Assembly (NCBI RefSeq): GCF_007860135.1 | Contig: NZ_SJPV01000001.1 | Location: 1,547,299 to 1,611,298, forward strand | DNA from: Novipirellula artificiosorum | Lineage (GTDB): Bacteria; Planctomycetota; Planctomycetia; Pirellulales; Pirellulaceae | DNA: 64,000 nucleotides | Direction of reading: 5' to 3' | Shown here: one piece after another, positions 7,833-17,564 of the stretch | How the letters are laid out: the number at the start of each line of letters is the position of its first letter | Position numbering within the stretch: position 1 is the first letter of the stretch | Position numbers and translations under genes: made by a program | Notes under the pieces: model-generated | What the model was told of the DNA's origin: nothing | The model's database searches: none | The model's input: only the letters and a program-made list of their open reading frames with translations

Positions 7833-10800
7833 CTAACCGATTGTTCGCTCGAAATGCTTTTTCAGGAACGCTCTTAGCTTACGGCTGCGAACGTGCTTCA
7901 GTTCGGTCAATTGCAGCGTCACCTCGGTGCTGGAATCGCTGCGCGGACGCACCGGGCCGTTCACGTCGAGGGATTCAAGCTGCTCGAGATCCACCGCTTC
8001 CTTGGGGCCTGCCAAGATCACTTGAACCGACTCGGGGGTTTTGGTTTGGACGCGTGCCCAATGCTTGCGTCGCCCCTTGGGGCGTACCGTGACGCGGTCG
8101 GGGGCATCGAAACGCAATGAACTATCCCCGGCCACCTGCTCGAGCAATTTGAGCGTCTTGTCGGCCAACTCAATCGGCCACTCCGGTGATGCGTTGTCCG
8201 GAAACCCTTTGACCAGTGAATGCCAGCGACGACCCAGCAGCTGCCATGGATCGGTCGTTGGGGGATCGGTCGTTGGGGGATCGGTTTCCTGGGTAGCCTT
8301 GGTCGATCGCCGTGGTTTCTTTCTCGCTGGATCCCCCGACGCTTCTGCCGCGGCGGTTGGGGCCTTGCTGCGAGCGGTGCGTGGGGTCGGTGGACGCCGC
8401 GACAGGATCTCCGCCAAGTAGGGTGCCGTGACGCTGGGGTTTGGCTTCGACGCAGAGGCAGCGAGTTGTTCAGGAGTTCCGGCAAAGACAATTTGTCCAC
8501 CTTCCATGCCTGCCCCTGGCCCCATGTCGATGATCCAATCGGCGCTCTTGATGACATCCATGTTGTGCTCGATCACCACCATGGTATTGCCCATTTCGAC
8601 CAGTCGTTGCATCACGACGAGCAGCTTTTCGATATCGTCGAAATGCAACCCGGTCGTCGGTTCGTCAAGAATGTAGAGCGTCTTGCCTGTCATCGGTCGA
8701 GCGAGTTCGGCAGCCAGTTTGACGCGCTGCGCCTCACCACCTGAAAGGGTCGGTGCAGGCTGTCCGAGGGTAACGTAGTCCAGCCCGACGTCGCAGATGG
8801 TTTGCAGAATCCGTCTGATCCGAGGGTAGTCCGAGAACAATTCCAAAGCTTCACCGCACTGCATGTCCAGCACATCTGCGATGGATTTTCCGTGGAACTT
8901 GACATCCAGCACGTCCGAGTTGTATCGGCGGGAATGGCAGTCCTCACAGGGGACCCAGACATCCGCCAGAAAGTGCATCTCGATTTTGAGTTGTCCGCTG
9001 CCTTCGCAGGTTTCGCATCGCCCGCCGGACACATTGAAGCTGAAGGTCCGCGACGAGAAACGTCTCTCGACCGATTCGGGAAGTTCGGCAAACAATTGCC
9101 GAATCAGATCGAACATGCCGGTGTAGGTCGCGGGGTTACTGGTCGGGCTATTTCCTAGCGGGGACTGATCGACTTGGATCACTTTGTCGACAAATCGCAC
9201 CCCATCCATTTTCTCGAATCGACCGGGACGAACGCGTGCACGATGCAGGCGTCGAGCGAGTGCCGGGTAGAGCACGCCTTCGATCAGCGAGCTTTTTCCG
9301 CTACCACTGGGGCCGGTGATTGCCGTCAAAACACCGAGCGGCAGATCGAGATCGATCCCCCGAAGATTGTTTTCGCGTGCTCCTTTGATCGACAGCAAAT
9401 TGACATACGGCGTCCCTTGATCGCTCAACGCGGGCCGTCGCGATGCAGGAACGGCCAGTGTTTTTTCTCCGGTCAGGTAGGCCGCGGTTACCGACTGCTC
9501 GTAGGGTTCGACCGCTTGCGGTCCTCCCCGCGCGACGACGCGTCCGCCATAGCGCCCGGCACGCGGGCCAAAATCGCAGAGATAATCGCTACTGGCGATG
9601 ACATCATGATCGTGCTCGACCACAAGCAAGGTGTTGCCAAGATCACGCAATCGATGGAGCGCGCCGATCAATCGGTCGTTGTCGCGCGGATGCAATCCGA
9701 TCGTCGGTTCATCCAAGACATAGAGCACGCCGCACAAACCGCTACCCAATTGAGCAGCCAATCGAATCCGTTGTGCTTCGCCACCAGAGAGCGTCGCGGC
9801 TCCACGGTGCAGCGTCAGATAGTCGAGACCGACGTCGAGCAAAAAGCGGACTCGTGAACTGATTTCGCGAACCAATTCTCCAGCAATTTTTTGTTCGCGT
9901 TTTTCCAACTTCCACGATTGGATGTGGTCAGCGAGTCTGGCCAATGGCATGTGAACCAAGTCAGCCATGGTCCGATCACGAAAGCGAACGGCGGCGGCGT
10001 CTTCATGCAAGCGTGAACCGTCGCACGCGCTACAGTCAATTTCGTCGACAAACTGTTCCAACTTACCGCGAAGACCGGGGGTCAGCCGAGCCGCTTCGGC
10101 AAGTGCGGGGTAGAACCCTTTGAACTGGTAACGGAACAGGACCGCTTCGGTTCCCGTTGTTTTCTTTGGGGCCGCATCACGGTCGCTTTCGCGCACTTCG
10201 ATCCAGGCATCGCCCGTTCCGTGGAACAACATCCGTCTCTGGGTGACGGTCAGATCCACGTAGGGTGTATCGATAGGAATCCGCGCGTGTCGCGAAAGGG
10301 AACGAAGCATCCACTGGGAAACCGCTTGGTCAACCGACGGCCAAAGCAGCGAAGCCCCCTCCGCCAAGGTTGCGGTTGGCGAGGAGATCAAAGCGGCCGG
10401 GTTGGTTCCACGTTGCGTTCCAAGACCTTCGCATTGAGGACACCAACCGATCGTCGAGTTGAACGAAAAATGGTGGGGCGTCAAGTTCGTGAACGAACGG
10501 CCACAATCACCGCAAACCAAGTGTTGGCTATGAGTGATCACCGTCCAATCGGTTTCGCCACGCTCGTTATCCGCCAAGGCGACTTGCAAAACCCCCACGC
10601 CGAGTGACAGCGCCTGTTCGACACTGTCGCTGATTCGTGATCGATCGGACGGTTGCACGACGATGCGGTCAACCACCACTTGCACCTGATGTCGCTGCCG
10701 TGCATCAAGCATCGGGGCTTCGTCGAGACCGATCGTTACACCATTGATGCGAATCCGTTGGTAGCCGGTGCTGCGAAGGGATTGCCAGGTGTCCTCGGAA

Positions 10801-13800
10801 GCGGGGCCCGATTGAACCTCGATCGGGGCAAGCAGCAGCGCGCGAGTGCCCGGGTCAAGCGACATCACTTTGTCGACGATTTGGTCTGGCGTCTGCGTTC
10901 CAATCGGTATTTGGCAATCGGGGCAATGCATCGTGCCCAACCGCGCCATCAGGATTCGCAGGTAGTCGTAGATTTCGGTGACGGTTCCCACCGTGCTTCG
11001 TGGCGAATGGCCCAGGTTTTTTTGTTCCAGCGCCACCGCGGGGGATAAGCCCTCGATCCGCTCGACCTTGGGTTTTTGGACTTGGCCAATGAACTGTCTC
11101 GCGTACGACGACAACGACTCGACATAGCGACGTTGTCCTTCGGCGTAGATCGTGTCCATCGCTAGCGAGCTTTTTCCGCTACCGCTGGGGCCGCAAAACA
11201 CGGTCATCGCATCGCGGGGGATTTCCACATTGACCGATTTCAAGTTGTGTTCCGTCGCTCCTTCGACGGTCACATGGGTGTTGGTGTTGACGAGGGTGTC
11301 AACGGTCTTCTGGGGTTGGGTCGACGCCTTTGGGGCTCGACGTTTGATACCCATCGCTTTGGCAAGCGCGGCACCGGTGTGGCTTTTCACCTTCTTGGCG
11401 ACCGCTGCGGGCCTGCCCTCGGCGACCAGCGATCCGCCGCCCTCGCCCCCTTCGGGCCCCAGGTCAATGACCCAGTCCGCCGTTTTGATCACGTCGGTAT
11501 TGTGTTCGACGATGACGATCGTGTTGCCGCGGTCGGCCAGCCCGTGGATCACATTGAGCAGCAATTGGATGTCTGCGAAATGAAGCCCCGTTGTCGGTTC
11601 ATCGAGCACATAAAGCGTGCGTCCCGTTTCTCGTTTGCTGAGCTCGCGGGACAACTTGATCCGCTGAGCTTCACCGCCGGAAAGCGTCGGGGAGGGTTGG
11701 CCAAGTTTCAGGTATTCTAAACCGACGTCGACAAGGGTTTGCAGTTTCTCAGCGATTTTGGGGATGTTCTTGAACAGTTCGAGCGATTCGGAGATGTCCA
11801 TTTCCAGCACATCCGCGATCGATTTCCCTTTAAATTCAACCGAAAGCGTTTCGCGGTTGTAGCGTCGGCCTTGGCACACAGGGCAGGTGACCCAAATGTC
11901 TGCTAAGAAGTCCATCTCGAGCTTCGACGCTCCGTTGCCATCGCATGCCGCACAACGTCCACCATCCACATTGAAACTGAATCGGCTTGACGTGTAGCCG
12001 CGAGTTTTTGCCTCTGGCAATTTCGCATACAGATTGCGAATCTCGTCGAACACCTTGACATAGGTTGCGGGATTGCTTCGCGGCGTGCGACCTATGGACG
12101 ATTGGTCGATCGCGATGGTTTTGTCGAGGTGTTCCAGGCCATGAATTGAATCGTGGTCGCCAATTTCACAGCTCGCACCATTGAGAGCGCATCGCAGCGC
12201 CGGTTCGACGATGCCACCAATCAGCGAACTCTTGCCGCTGCCCGAAACGCCGGTGACACAGGTGACCGTCCCGAGCGGGATGGAGACATCCACGTTCTTA
12301 AGATTGTGAAACGTCGCACCGCGAATGGTGAGCTGAGTTTTTGGGTCGATCTCGCGAAGCGTCTGCGGCAGTTCGATCTTTCGAGTGCCCGATAAAAATT
12401 GGCCCGTGACACTTCGGCTCGATTTGGAGATCGTAGCAACGTCGCCGGCGGCGACGATCTCGCCTCCCTTGACGCCCGGTCCCGGACCAAAGTCGATCAC
12501 GCGGTCGGCCGCTCGCATCGTATCCTCGTCATGCTCGACAACGATCAAGGTGTTGCCGCGATCACGCAAATGCACGAGTGTTTCAATCAAGCGATCGTTA
12601 TCTCGGGGATGCAACCCGATCGACGGTTCATCAAGAATGTACAACACGCCGACCAGCCCGCTACCAATTTGGCCCGCCAATCGGATTCGCTGCGATTCAC
12701 CGCCCGAGAGCGTCGGTGCGGTCCGACCCAATGTCAGGTAATCAAGACCCACTCCGAGCAGGAACCCCAATCGCGTGCGGATTTCCTTGAGGGCTTCGGC
12801 AGCGATGGTTGCATCGGTGCCGGTCAGTGCCACATCTGAAAAGAAGTCCACGAGAGAATCGATGGGCAATTCACATAGCTGAGGCAGCGTTTGTTGATTC
12901 TCTGCATGGAGATTGAGGAACGGTTTGCTTGCCGTGGTCAGCGTGACGGCACTGGCTTGTGAGTTGAGCCGTTTGCCATGGCAATCAAGGCAATCGATCG
13001 TCGCCATGTACTTTTCGAACTGTTTCTGCTGCATTTTGTTGCGATTGGTCTTGTATCGCGTCAGCAGTTCCGGAACGAAACCTTCGAACGAACCGGAATA
13101 CTTTTTTGCCTTGCGGCCCCCTCGCCATGTGAATTCCATCGCATCGTCGGTGCCCCACAGCCAAATGTGTCGGCACGGTTCGGGGAGATCACGCCATTTG
13201 CCCTCCAACATGGTTCCGGGGGCGAGCTCCATCGCTCGATCGATCGCATCGGCAACCCCTTTGTAGATGTGACGACGATAGCGTCCCAGGTCGCCCCATT
13301 TTCCGAGCAGATCGATCGCTCCTTTGCGAATCGACTTGGTGTCGTCCGGAATCAACAACTCGGGCACAAACGTGTACAGGTGGCCCAGCCCATCACACGC
13401 TTCGCACATCCCTTGCGGGCTGTTGAAGCTGAACAATTGTGGTGACGGAGGCTTGAAGCTTTGACCGCAGGATCCGCAGGCATATTTTGACGAATAGAGC
13501 AAGTCTTCGCTGGGGTTGGCCGTCACCGCGTCGTTGGCTTCGGTCAGCGAGATCATCAGGGTGGATTCACCCAGTTTCAAGGCGGTGTCGACCGCCTCGA
13601 CCACGCGGCCACGGTCGCGCGCATCCGGATCGATGCGATCGACGACGACCTCCACATCGTGGCGATGTTGGCGATCCAACGTGGGGGGATCATTCAAATG
13701 GATCGTTTCGCCATCGACCCGGGCTCGCGAAAAACCTTGTTTGCGAAGGTCTTCGAAAAGATCGCGAAACTCGCCTTTTTGCCCGCGGACAAGCGGCGCC

Positions 13801-14258
13801 ATAACCCACAGGGTCGCTTCGCGGGGGAGCGTCTCGATGCGCGTCGTGATCGCGTCGCGTGATTGTGCGGTGATTTCGCAGCCACACTCTGGGCAATGGC
13901 CGGTGCCAACACGAGCGAACAGGACGCGAAGAAAATCGTAAATCTCGGTAATCGTGCCAACGGTGCTGCGCGGATTATTGCCCGAGGACTTTTGGCTGAT
14001 GGAGATCGAAGGGCTCAGCCCGCCGACGAAATCAACGTCGGGTTTGGGCATTTGTCCCATGAATTGCCGAGCATAATTGCTCAAGCTCTCGACATACCGT
14101 CGTTGCCCCTCGGCGTAGAGGGTGTCGAATGCTAGCGAGGATTTTCCACTGCCGCTGACCCCTGAAAAACAGATCAACTCGCCTCGCGGCAACGTCAAAT
14201 TGACGTCCCGCAGGTTGTGCTCTCGAGCTCCTTTGACCGTGATTTCCCTCGTCGCCAT
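7833..14258 (-). CDS. uvrA: Tandem-duplicated excinuclease ABC subunit A (double UvrA) with C-terminal extension
   Basis: UvrA is the damage-recognising ATPase of nucleotide excision repair and normally has about 940 residues. This gene encodes 2141, containing two full UvrA units. Unit 1 (about 1-960) has Walker A GVSGSGKSS near 36 and again near 672, ABC signatures LSGGESQRIRL and LSGGEAQRIKL, and zinc-type CxxC pairs. Unit 2 (about 1000-1950) starts VEGATEHNLKSVNVEIP and repeats the order: GPSGSGKSS near 1023 and 1651, LSGGEAQRIRL and LSGGEAQRVKL, and both zinc modules. All four ATP sites look intact. After about 1950 comes a basic, Pro/Thr-rich linker (with PPTTDPPTTDP) and a roughly 150-residue domain I cannot name. 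UvrA acts as a dimer, so the fusion may be a covalent dimer. Giant UvrA proteins are known in chlamydiae and some other bacteria. Confidence 0.95.
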   Translation of the reverse strand: MATREITVKGAREHNLRDVNLTLPRGELICFSGVSGSGKSSLAFDTLYAEGQRRYVESLSNYARQFMGQMPKPDVDFVGGLSPSISISQKSSGNNPRSTVGTITEIYDFLRVLFARVGTGHCPECGCEITAQSRDAITTRIETLPREATLWVMAPLVRGQKGEFRDLFEDLRKQGFSRARVDGETIHLNDPPTLDRQHRHDVEVVVDRIDPDARDRGRVVEAVDTALKLGESTLMISLTEANDAVTANPSEDLLYSSKYACGSCGQSFKPPSPQLFSFNSPQGMCEACDGLGHLYTFVPELLIPDDTKSIRKGAIDLLGKWGDLGRYRRHIYKGVADAIDRAMELAPGTMLEGKWRDLPEPCRHIWLWGTDDAMEFTWRGGRKAKKYSGSFEGFVPELLTRYKTNRNKMQQKQFEKYMATIDCLDCHGKRLNSQASAVTLTTASKPFLNLHAENQQTLPQLCELPIDSLVDFFSDVALTGTDATIAAEALKEIRTRLGFLLGVGLDYLTLGRTAPTLSGGESQRIRLAGQIGSGLVGVLYILDEPSIGLHPRDNDRLIETLVHLRDRGNTLIVVEHDEDTMRAADRVIDFGPGPGVKGGEIVAAGDVATISKSSRSVTGQFLSGTRKIELPQTLREIDPKTQLTIRGATFHNLKNVDVSIPLGTVTCVTGVSGSGKSSLIGGIVEPALRCALNGASCEIGDHDSIHGLEHLDKTIAIDQSSIGRTPRSNPATYVKVFDEIRNLYAKLPEAKTRGYTSSRFSFNVDGGRCAACDGNGASKLEMDFLADIWVTCPVCQGRRYNRETLSVEFKGKSIADVLEMDISESLELFKNIPKIAEKLQTLVDVGLEYLKLGQPSPTLSGGEAQRIKLSRELSKRETGRTLYVLDEPTTGLHFADIQLLLNVIHGLADRGNTIVIVEHNTDVIKTADWVIDLGPEGGEGGGSLVAEGRPAAVAKKVKSHTGAALAKAMGIKRRAPKASTQPQKTVDTLVNTNTHVTVEGATEHNLKSVNVEIPRDAMTVFCGPSGSGKSSLAMDTIYAEGQRRYVESLSSYARQFIGQVQKPKVERIEGLSPAVALEQKNLGHSPRSTVGTVTEIYDYLRILMARLGTMHCPDCQIPIGTQTPDQIVDKVMSLDPGTRALLLAPIEVQSGPASEDTWQSLRSTGYQRIRINGVTIGLDEAPMLDARQRHQVQVVVDRIVVQPSDRSRISDSVEQALSLGVGVLQVALADNERGETDWTVITHSQHLVCGDCGRSFTNLTPHHFSFNSTIGWCPQCEGLGTQRGTNPAALISSPTATLAEGASLLWPSVDQAVSQWMLRSLSRHARIPIDTPYVDLTVTQRRMLFHGTGDAWIEVRESDRDAAPKKTTGTEAVLFRYQFKGFYPALAEAARLTPGLRGKLEQFVDEIDCSACDGSRLHEDAAAVRFRDRTMADLVHMPLARLADHIQSWKLEKREQKIAGELVREISSRVRFLLDVGLDYLTLHRGAATLSGGEAQRIRLAAQLGSGLCGVLYVLDEPTIGLHPRDNDRLIGALHRLRDLGNTLLVVEHDHDVIASSDYLCDFGPRAGRYGGRVVARGGPQAVEPYEQSVTAAYLTGEKTLAVPASRRPALSDQGTPYVNLLSIKGARENNLRGIDLDLPLGVLTAITGPSGSGKSSLIEGVLYPALARRLHRARVRPGRFEKMDGVRFVDKVIQVDQSPLGNSPTSNPATYTGMFDLIRQLFAELPESVERRFSSRTFSFNVSGGRCETCEGSGQLKIEMHFLADVWVPCEDCHSRRYNSDVLDVKFHGKSIADVLDMQCGEALELFSDYPRIRRILQTICDVGLDYVTLGQPAPTLSGGEAQRVKLAAELARPMTGKTLYILDEPTTGLHFDDIEKLLVVMQRLVEMGNTMVVIEHNMDVIKSADWIIDMGPGAGMEGGQIVFAGTPEQLAASASKPNPSVTAPYLAEILSRRPPTPRTARSKAPTAAAEASGDPARKKPRRSTKATQETDPPTTDPPTTDPWQLLGRRWHSLVKGFPDNASPEWPIELADKTLKLLEQVAGDSSLRFDAPDRVTVRPKGRRKHWARVQTKTPESVQVILAGPKEAVDLEQLESLDVNGPVRPRSDSSTEVTLQLTELKHVRSRKLRAFLKKHFERTIG

Positions 14259-14462
14259 GCTCGATTCTTGTACCTATTTCTATTCGCAACAACACCGATT
14301 CAGCATCCACGCTAAGGAGAACCTGCGGAGAGAGAAAGGGGTGGTCAATCTGTTTCTGGGCCTTTGCGATCCCACGGCGAAGCTTCCAATCCCCTCGTGA
14401 ATGATGGCAAGCTGCGGTAAAACGATAGATTACTAACCGCAAGCGACAGGGGTAGAGTTCGG

Positions 14463-15494
14463 ATGGCAAAAGGATTGTTCACTCAGGGGATGTGCGTCCT
14501 GCTGCGCGAACCGGTTTCGATTGGCGAGTTAGAGGAGCGGTTGGCGGCCTTCGAACTCGTCGGACGACACGAATCGATCGAAGATGATGACGCGCCCGAA
14601 ACCCTGGTCCTGAAGTATCGAGAGGATGTCGGTGGTCACCTGCTGGTGACGCCCTGTCGATCCCCCTGGCCAGACGACATGGGCGATCCCGATGAGTCAC
14701 CCGAGCGGTTTGTCGCTTGGTCGCTGGGGCAGTTCGGGCCGCTCGCGTTTCCCGGCTGTTTGCAACGGGCGTCCGAGCAATCGTGGGGATGGGAAGGGGG
14801 AGCCGATGTGGTTCCCTTGCACACGGCCCACATTCGATTGTTGATCAGTTACGTGCTCGGGATGGAAGAGGTCGACGGCGAAGACGACGACGAAGACATT
14901 CCGTTGGTTCCGGATGAATACGATGCAATGGGCGAGATGCAGTTCATCACACGCGCGGTCACGGCATTGTTGGAATTGCCTCAAGCGATTTGCTATTTCA
15001 ATCCGGGTGGCGAAGTGCTTCGCGACCAAACGGGACTGCGCCAAGGACTCAACTACGCTTGGAATCACGAATTGCCCGCATTGGACATGTGGACCAACGT
15101 GCGAATTTTCAAGGCCGATGAGGAGTGGTCACTGATGGACACGGTCGGCAATGGCCAATTGGACCTGCCAGACATGGAAGCGATCTATCGTGCCGACCAA
15201 TTTGAACCAGCCGACGTCGAGCGTTTTTTGCGAAACGCTTCGCTCTACATGCTGACATCCGAAGAAGAAGTCGAAGAGGGTGACACCGCGGATGGCCCTG
15301 GGGAGATCAGTTGGTTGGCGATGGAATGCGCCGAAGCGTTATCCGACCCCCCCCGACCGACGATCCGTTGGGCTCCGCAGAATGGTACCGATCCGCCTGC
15401 CGAATTGTTGGTGCGAGGCGACGCGCCGGAGGAAATGGACGAGGATGACTTCGATGAAGATTTCTTGGATGAAGATGACGACGTTGATTTTTGA
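14463..15494 (+). CDS. Uncharacterised acidic protein, possibly DUF4261-like
   Basis: A 343-residue protein with no signal peptide or membrane segment. It begins MAKGLFTQGMCVLLREPVSI, which reminds me of DUF4261 proteins (starting with a G-L-F-T-x-x-x-C-V-L-L pattern), but I cannot confirm that by search. It is very acidic, with clusters near 140 (DGEDDDEDIP) and 265 (EEEVEEGD), and it ends with a nearly pure Asp/Glu tail in which MDEDDFDEDFLDEDDDVDF forms the last residues. Such tails are often flexible and can bind metals or basic partners. The gene stands alone, diverging from uvrA with about 200 bases between starts and converging on terC. Function unknown. Confidence 0.75.
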   Translation: MAKGLFTQGMCVLLREPVSIGELEERLAAFELVGRHESIEDDDAPETLVLKYREDVGGHLLVTPCRSPWPDDMGDPDESPERFVAWSLGQFGPLAFPGCLQRASEQSWGWEGGADVVPLHTAHIRLLISYVLGMEEVDGEDDDEDIPLVPDEYDAMGEMQFITRAVTALLELPQAICYFNPGGEVLRDQTGLRQGLNYAWNHELPALDMWTNVRIFKADEEWSLMDTVGNGQLDLPDMEAIYRADQFEPADVERFLRNASLYMLTSEEEVEEGDTADGPGEISWLAMECAEALSDPPRPTIRWAPQNGTDPPAELLVRGDAPEEMDEDDFDEDFLDEDDDVDF

Positions 15495-15589
15495 GCCATC
15501 CATTGCAAAGGGCTAGCTGGACAAAGCCACTCAGTCCAAGATTGATTCGGCAAATTACGGTAAATCGCCTACAAAGTGGCGGTGTTCCG

Positions 15590-16480
15590 CTAGCCAACAC
15601 TGCCGGTTTCCCCTTCACCGTGACTGGGGCGATAACGCTTGGCTTTCATCCTCAAGTTCAAAAACTCGACCAGTAAGGAAAAGGTCATCGCAAAGTAGAC
15701 ATACCCCTTGTTGATCGGTGTGCCCACGGCGTCGCTGACCAAGACCACGCCGATCAGCATCAGGAAAGACAATGCCAACATCTTCACGGTGGGATGGTCT
15801 TGCACAAAATCGCTGATTTGGTTGGCAAAGATGATCATCACGGTGACCGCGACCACCACTGCGGCGATCATGATCTCGATGTGATTGGCCATTCCGACCG
15901 CAGTGATCACCGAATCGAGAGAGAAAATCACGTCCATGAAGGCGATCCGGACCAAGACACCCTTCACGGTGATCGCCGCGCTGCTGCGTCCCGTGGGGGT
16001 GATCCCGTCTCTCGCTCCACCTTGGTCACCGGGTAAGTTGCCAATCTCGGCTTCTTCCTCGTCCCCTTCGATCTTGTGATGGATTTCACGGACCGCGGTG
16101 TAAAGCAGGAACAAGCCGCCGAAAAGCAGAATCAAATCACGCCCCGAGACCTCGTTGATCTCCGGGTCTTCGGCCAAACGCTCGGCCAGCGACGAAAACG
16201 GGATCCAATGAGACAGTTCTAAGAGCGGCGATTGAAGACTAATCAACCAGCCGATCATCAACAGCAGAAGGATTCGCATTCCCATTGCCAAAAACAAGCC
16301 GACTCGTCTGGCAAACGAGCGTTTTTCTTCGGGCAAGCGCCCCGTGATGATGGCGATGAAGACAATGTTATCGATCCCCAGGACGATTTCCATCGCGGTC
16401 AACGCCAATAGCGCCACCAAGGACTCAAACGACATCAGCGATGCGCCTTCCGCGATGTCGATGGACGATGCGAGTAACAT
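15590..16480 (-). CDS. TerC family integral membrane protein
   Basis: A 296-residue multi-pass inner-membrane protein of the TerC family, associated with tellurite resistance, Mn2+ export and metalation of exported proteins in other bacteria. The two family signatures are present: EIVLGIDNIVFIAI in the first helix and DVIFSLDSVITAVGM in the middle, whose Asp residues are thought to bind metal within the membrane. A charged cytoplasmic loop (IEGDEEEAEIG) separates the halves. It lies 15 bases after the stop of the TSUP gene, with AGAAGAGAA serving as ribosome binding site, so the two are probably one operon. Which ion it moves is not readable. Confidence 0.92.
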   Translation of the reverse strand: MLLASSIDIAEGASLMSFESLVALLALTAMEIVLGIDNIVFIAIITGRLPEEKRSFARRVGLFLAMGMRILLLLMIGWLISLQSPLLELSHWIPFSSLAERLAEDPEINEVSGRDLILLFGGLFLLYTAVREIHHKIEGDEEEAEIGNLPGDQGGARDGITPTGRSSAAITVKGVLVRIAFMDVIFSLDSVITAVGMANHIEIMIAAVVVAVTVMIIFANQISDFVQDHPTVKMLALSFLMLIGVVLVSDAVGTPINKGYVYFAMTFSLLVEFLNLRMKAKRYRPSHGEGETGSVG

Positions 16481-16495
16481 GAAATCGATTCTCTT

Positions 16496-17257
16496 CTAGT
16501 GATGACTGAATAGGGGGGCAGCAAGCCCGGCGATTCCGATCAGAACGAGCAACGCTAATGTGATTCGTCTCAACCGAACTCGCCCCAACCAAGTGCCAAG
16601 CTTTAGTCCTGCGTAGGTTGCCAAGAGTAACAGCGGAGTTAGTGAAGCGGCAATGATCCCTGGTTCAATGATCCGTGTTCCAAAACCGCCGTACAAGAAC
16701 CCTAACGCAGGAAACAAGCTAATCAGGTAGGCCGCGAACAGAAACCCTCGCATTTTTCGAGTGTCCCAGTCGTGTGCCTGAACCCAAAACACCATCGGCG
16801 GCCCGCCCATGCCGACAAGTCCCTGTAAGAACCCCGAAGTTGGAAAGGTGAGACATGCCCAAATGGGATGCAGGCTTGCTCGTGGCTTCGGATTAAAAAA
16901 TACGATCGTCAACGTCACGATGAGCACGACGCCTCCGACAAATTGCCGCAGGGTGACAATCGAAAACGTTTCCAAGGTCTGCAGTACGACAATGCCAACG
17001 GGGACAAACAGGATTCGGGTGAGTCCAGGCCAGGTCACTTTCGAAACGTCGATGGCATCCCGAAAGGACCACACACCCCACAGATTCTGTGGGATGGTCG
17101 CCACCAACAGCGATGTCTGGGCCTCAGGAATCGAATACCCGAACCACAGTAGCACCGGAATCGTCAAAAGGCCCGCTGCAAATCCAGCAGCCGATTGAAC
17201 AAAGATTCCGAGGCAGAGGATCAGGGCGAACGGGAGGTAAGGGTAGAGTTCATGCAT
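16496..17257 (-). CDS. TauE/SafE (TSUP) family permease
   Basis: A 253-residue hydrophobic protein with about eight predicted transmembrane helices in two similar halves, as in the TSUP family that moves sulfite, sulfoacetate or other organic anions. Family-like stretches are AAGFAAGLLTIPVLLWFGY in the first half and FPTSGFLQGLVGMGGPPMVF in the second, each with the Gly/Pro-rich helix break. It is the first gene of a likely two-gene minus-strand operon with terC. The substrate cannot be inferred from sequence; sulfur compounds released by sulfatases would fit the organism but that is a guess. Confidence 0.87.
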   Translation of the reverse strand: MHELYPYLPFALILCLGIFVQSAAGFAAGLLTIPVLLWFGYSIPEAQTSLLVATIPQNLWGVWSFRDAIDVSKVTWPGLTRILFVPVGIVVLQTLETFSIVTLRQFVGGVVLIVTLTIVFFNPKPRASLHPIWACLTFPTSGFLQGLVGMGGPPMVFWVQAHDWDTRKMRGFLFAAYLISLFPALGFLYGGFGTRIIEPGIIAASLTPLLLLATYAGLKLGTWLGRVRLRRITLALLVLIGIAGLAAPLFSHH

Positions 17258-17564
17258 GCGGACATCTTGGCGGATGAGGTGGTGGGTCGGGAAGAACCCC
17301 CCAAAACAGCCGTTGACGTTTTTTTTAGTTCATCCGCCTCAAGCGTGCGCGGGGGATGTTCCTTGGCCCCACGGACGCTTCCGTCGGATGAACGCATTTT
17401 TTTGGGATCGTGATGTGCGTCGGAATCCTAATCGAGTAGAATCAGGGTTCCTCGCGACGCCGCAATGCAGACGCGTTCATGCCGTGTGCACCCCCGCGCG
17501 TCCCTTTCCCCTCCCTATGCCACGCACACTTTACACTCACCTATTCGTGAAAGGCTGTATTACT
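17258..17564. other. Intergenic region upstream of the Tat-exported oxidoreductase
   Basis: About 307 bases lie between the divergent starts of the TSUP permease and the oxidoreductase. The oxidoreductase frame stays open through it to 17256, but the peptide lacks family features and the Tat signal starts only at 17565, so I treat it as non-coding. No operator or terminator was recognised. Confidence 0.55.

Noticed and set aside
8018..13960. Many plus-strand open frames across uvrA, some over 130 codons
   Set aside because: They are shadows of the codon pattern of the large minus-strand gene and encode no recognised motifs.
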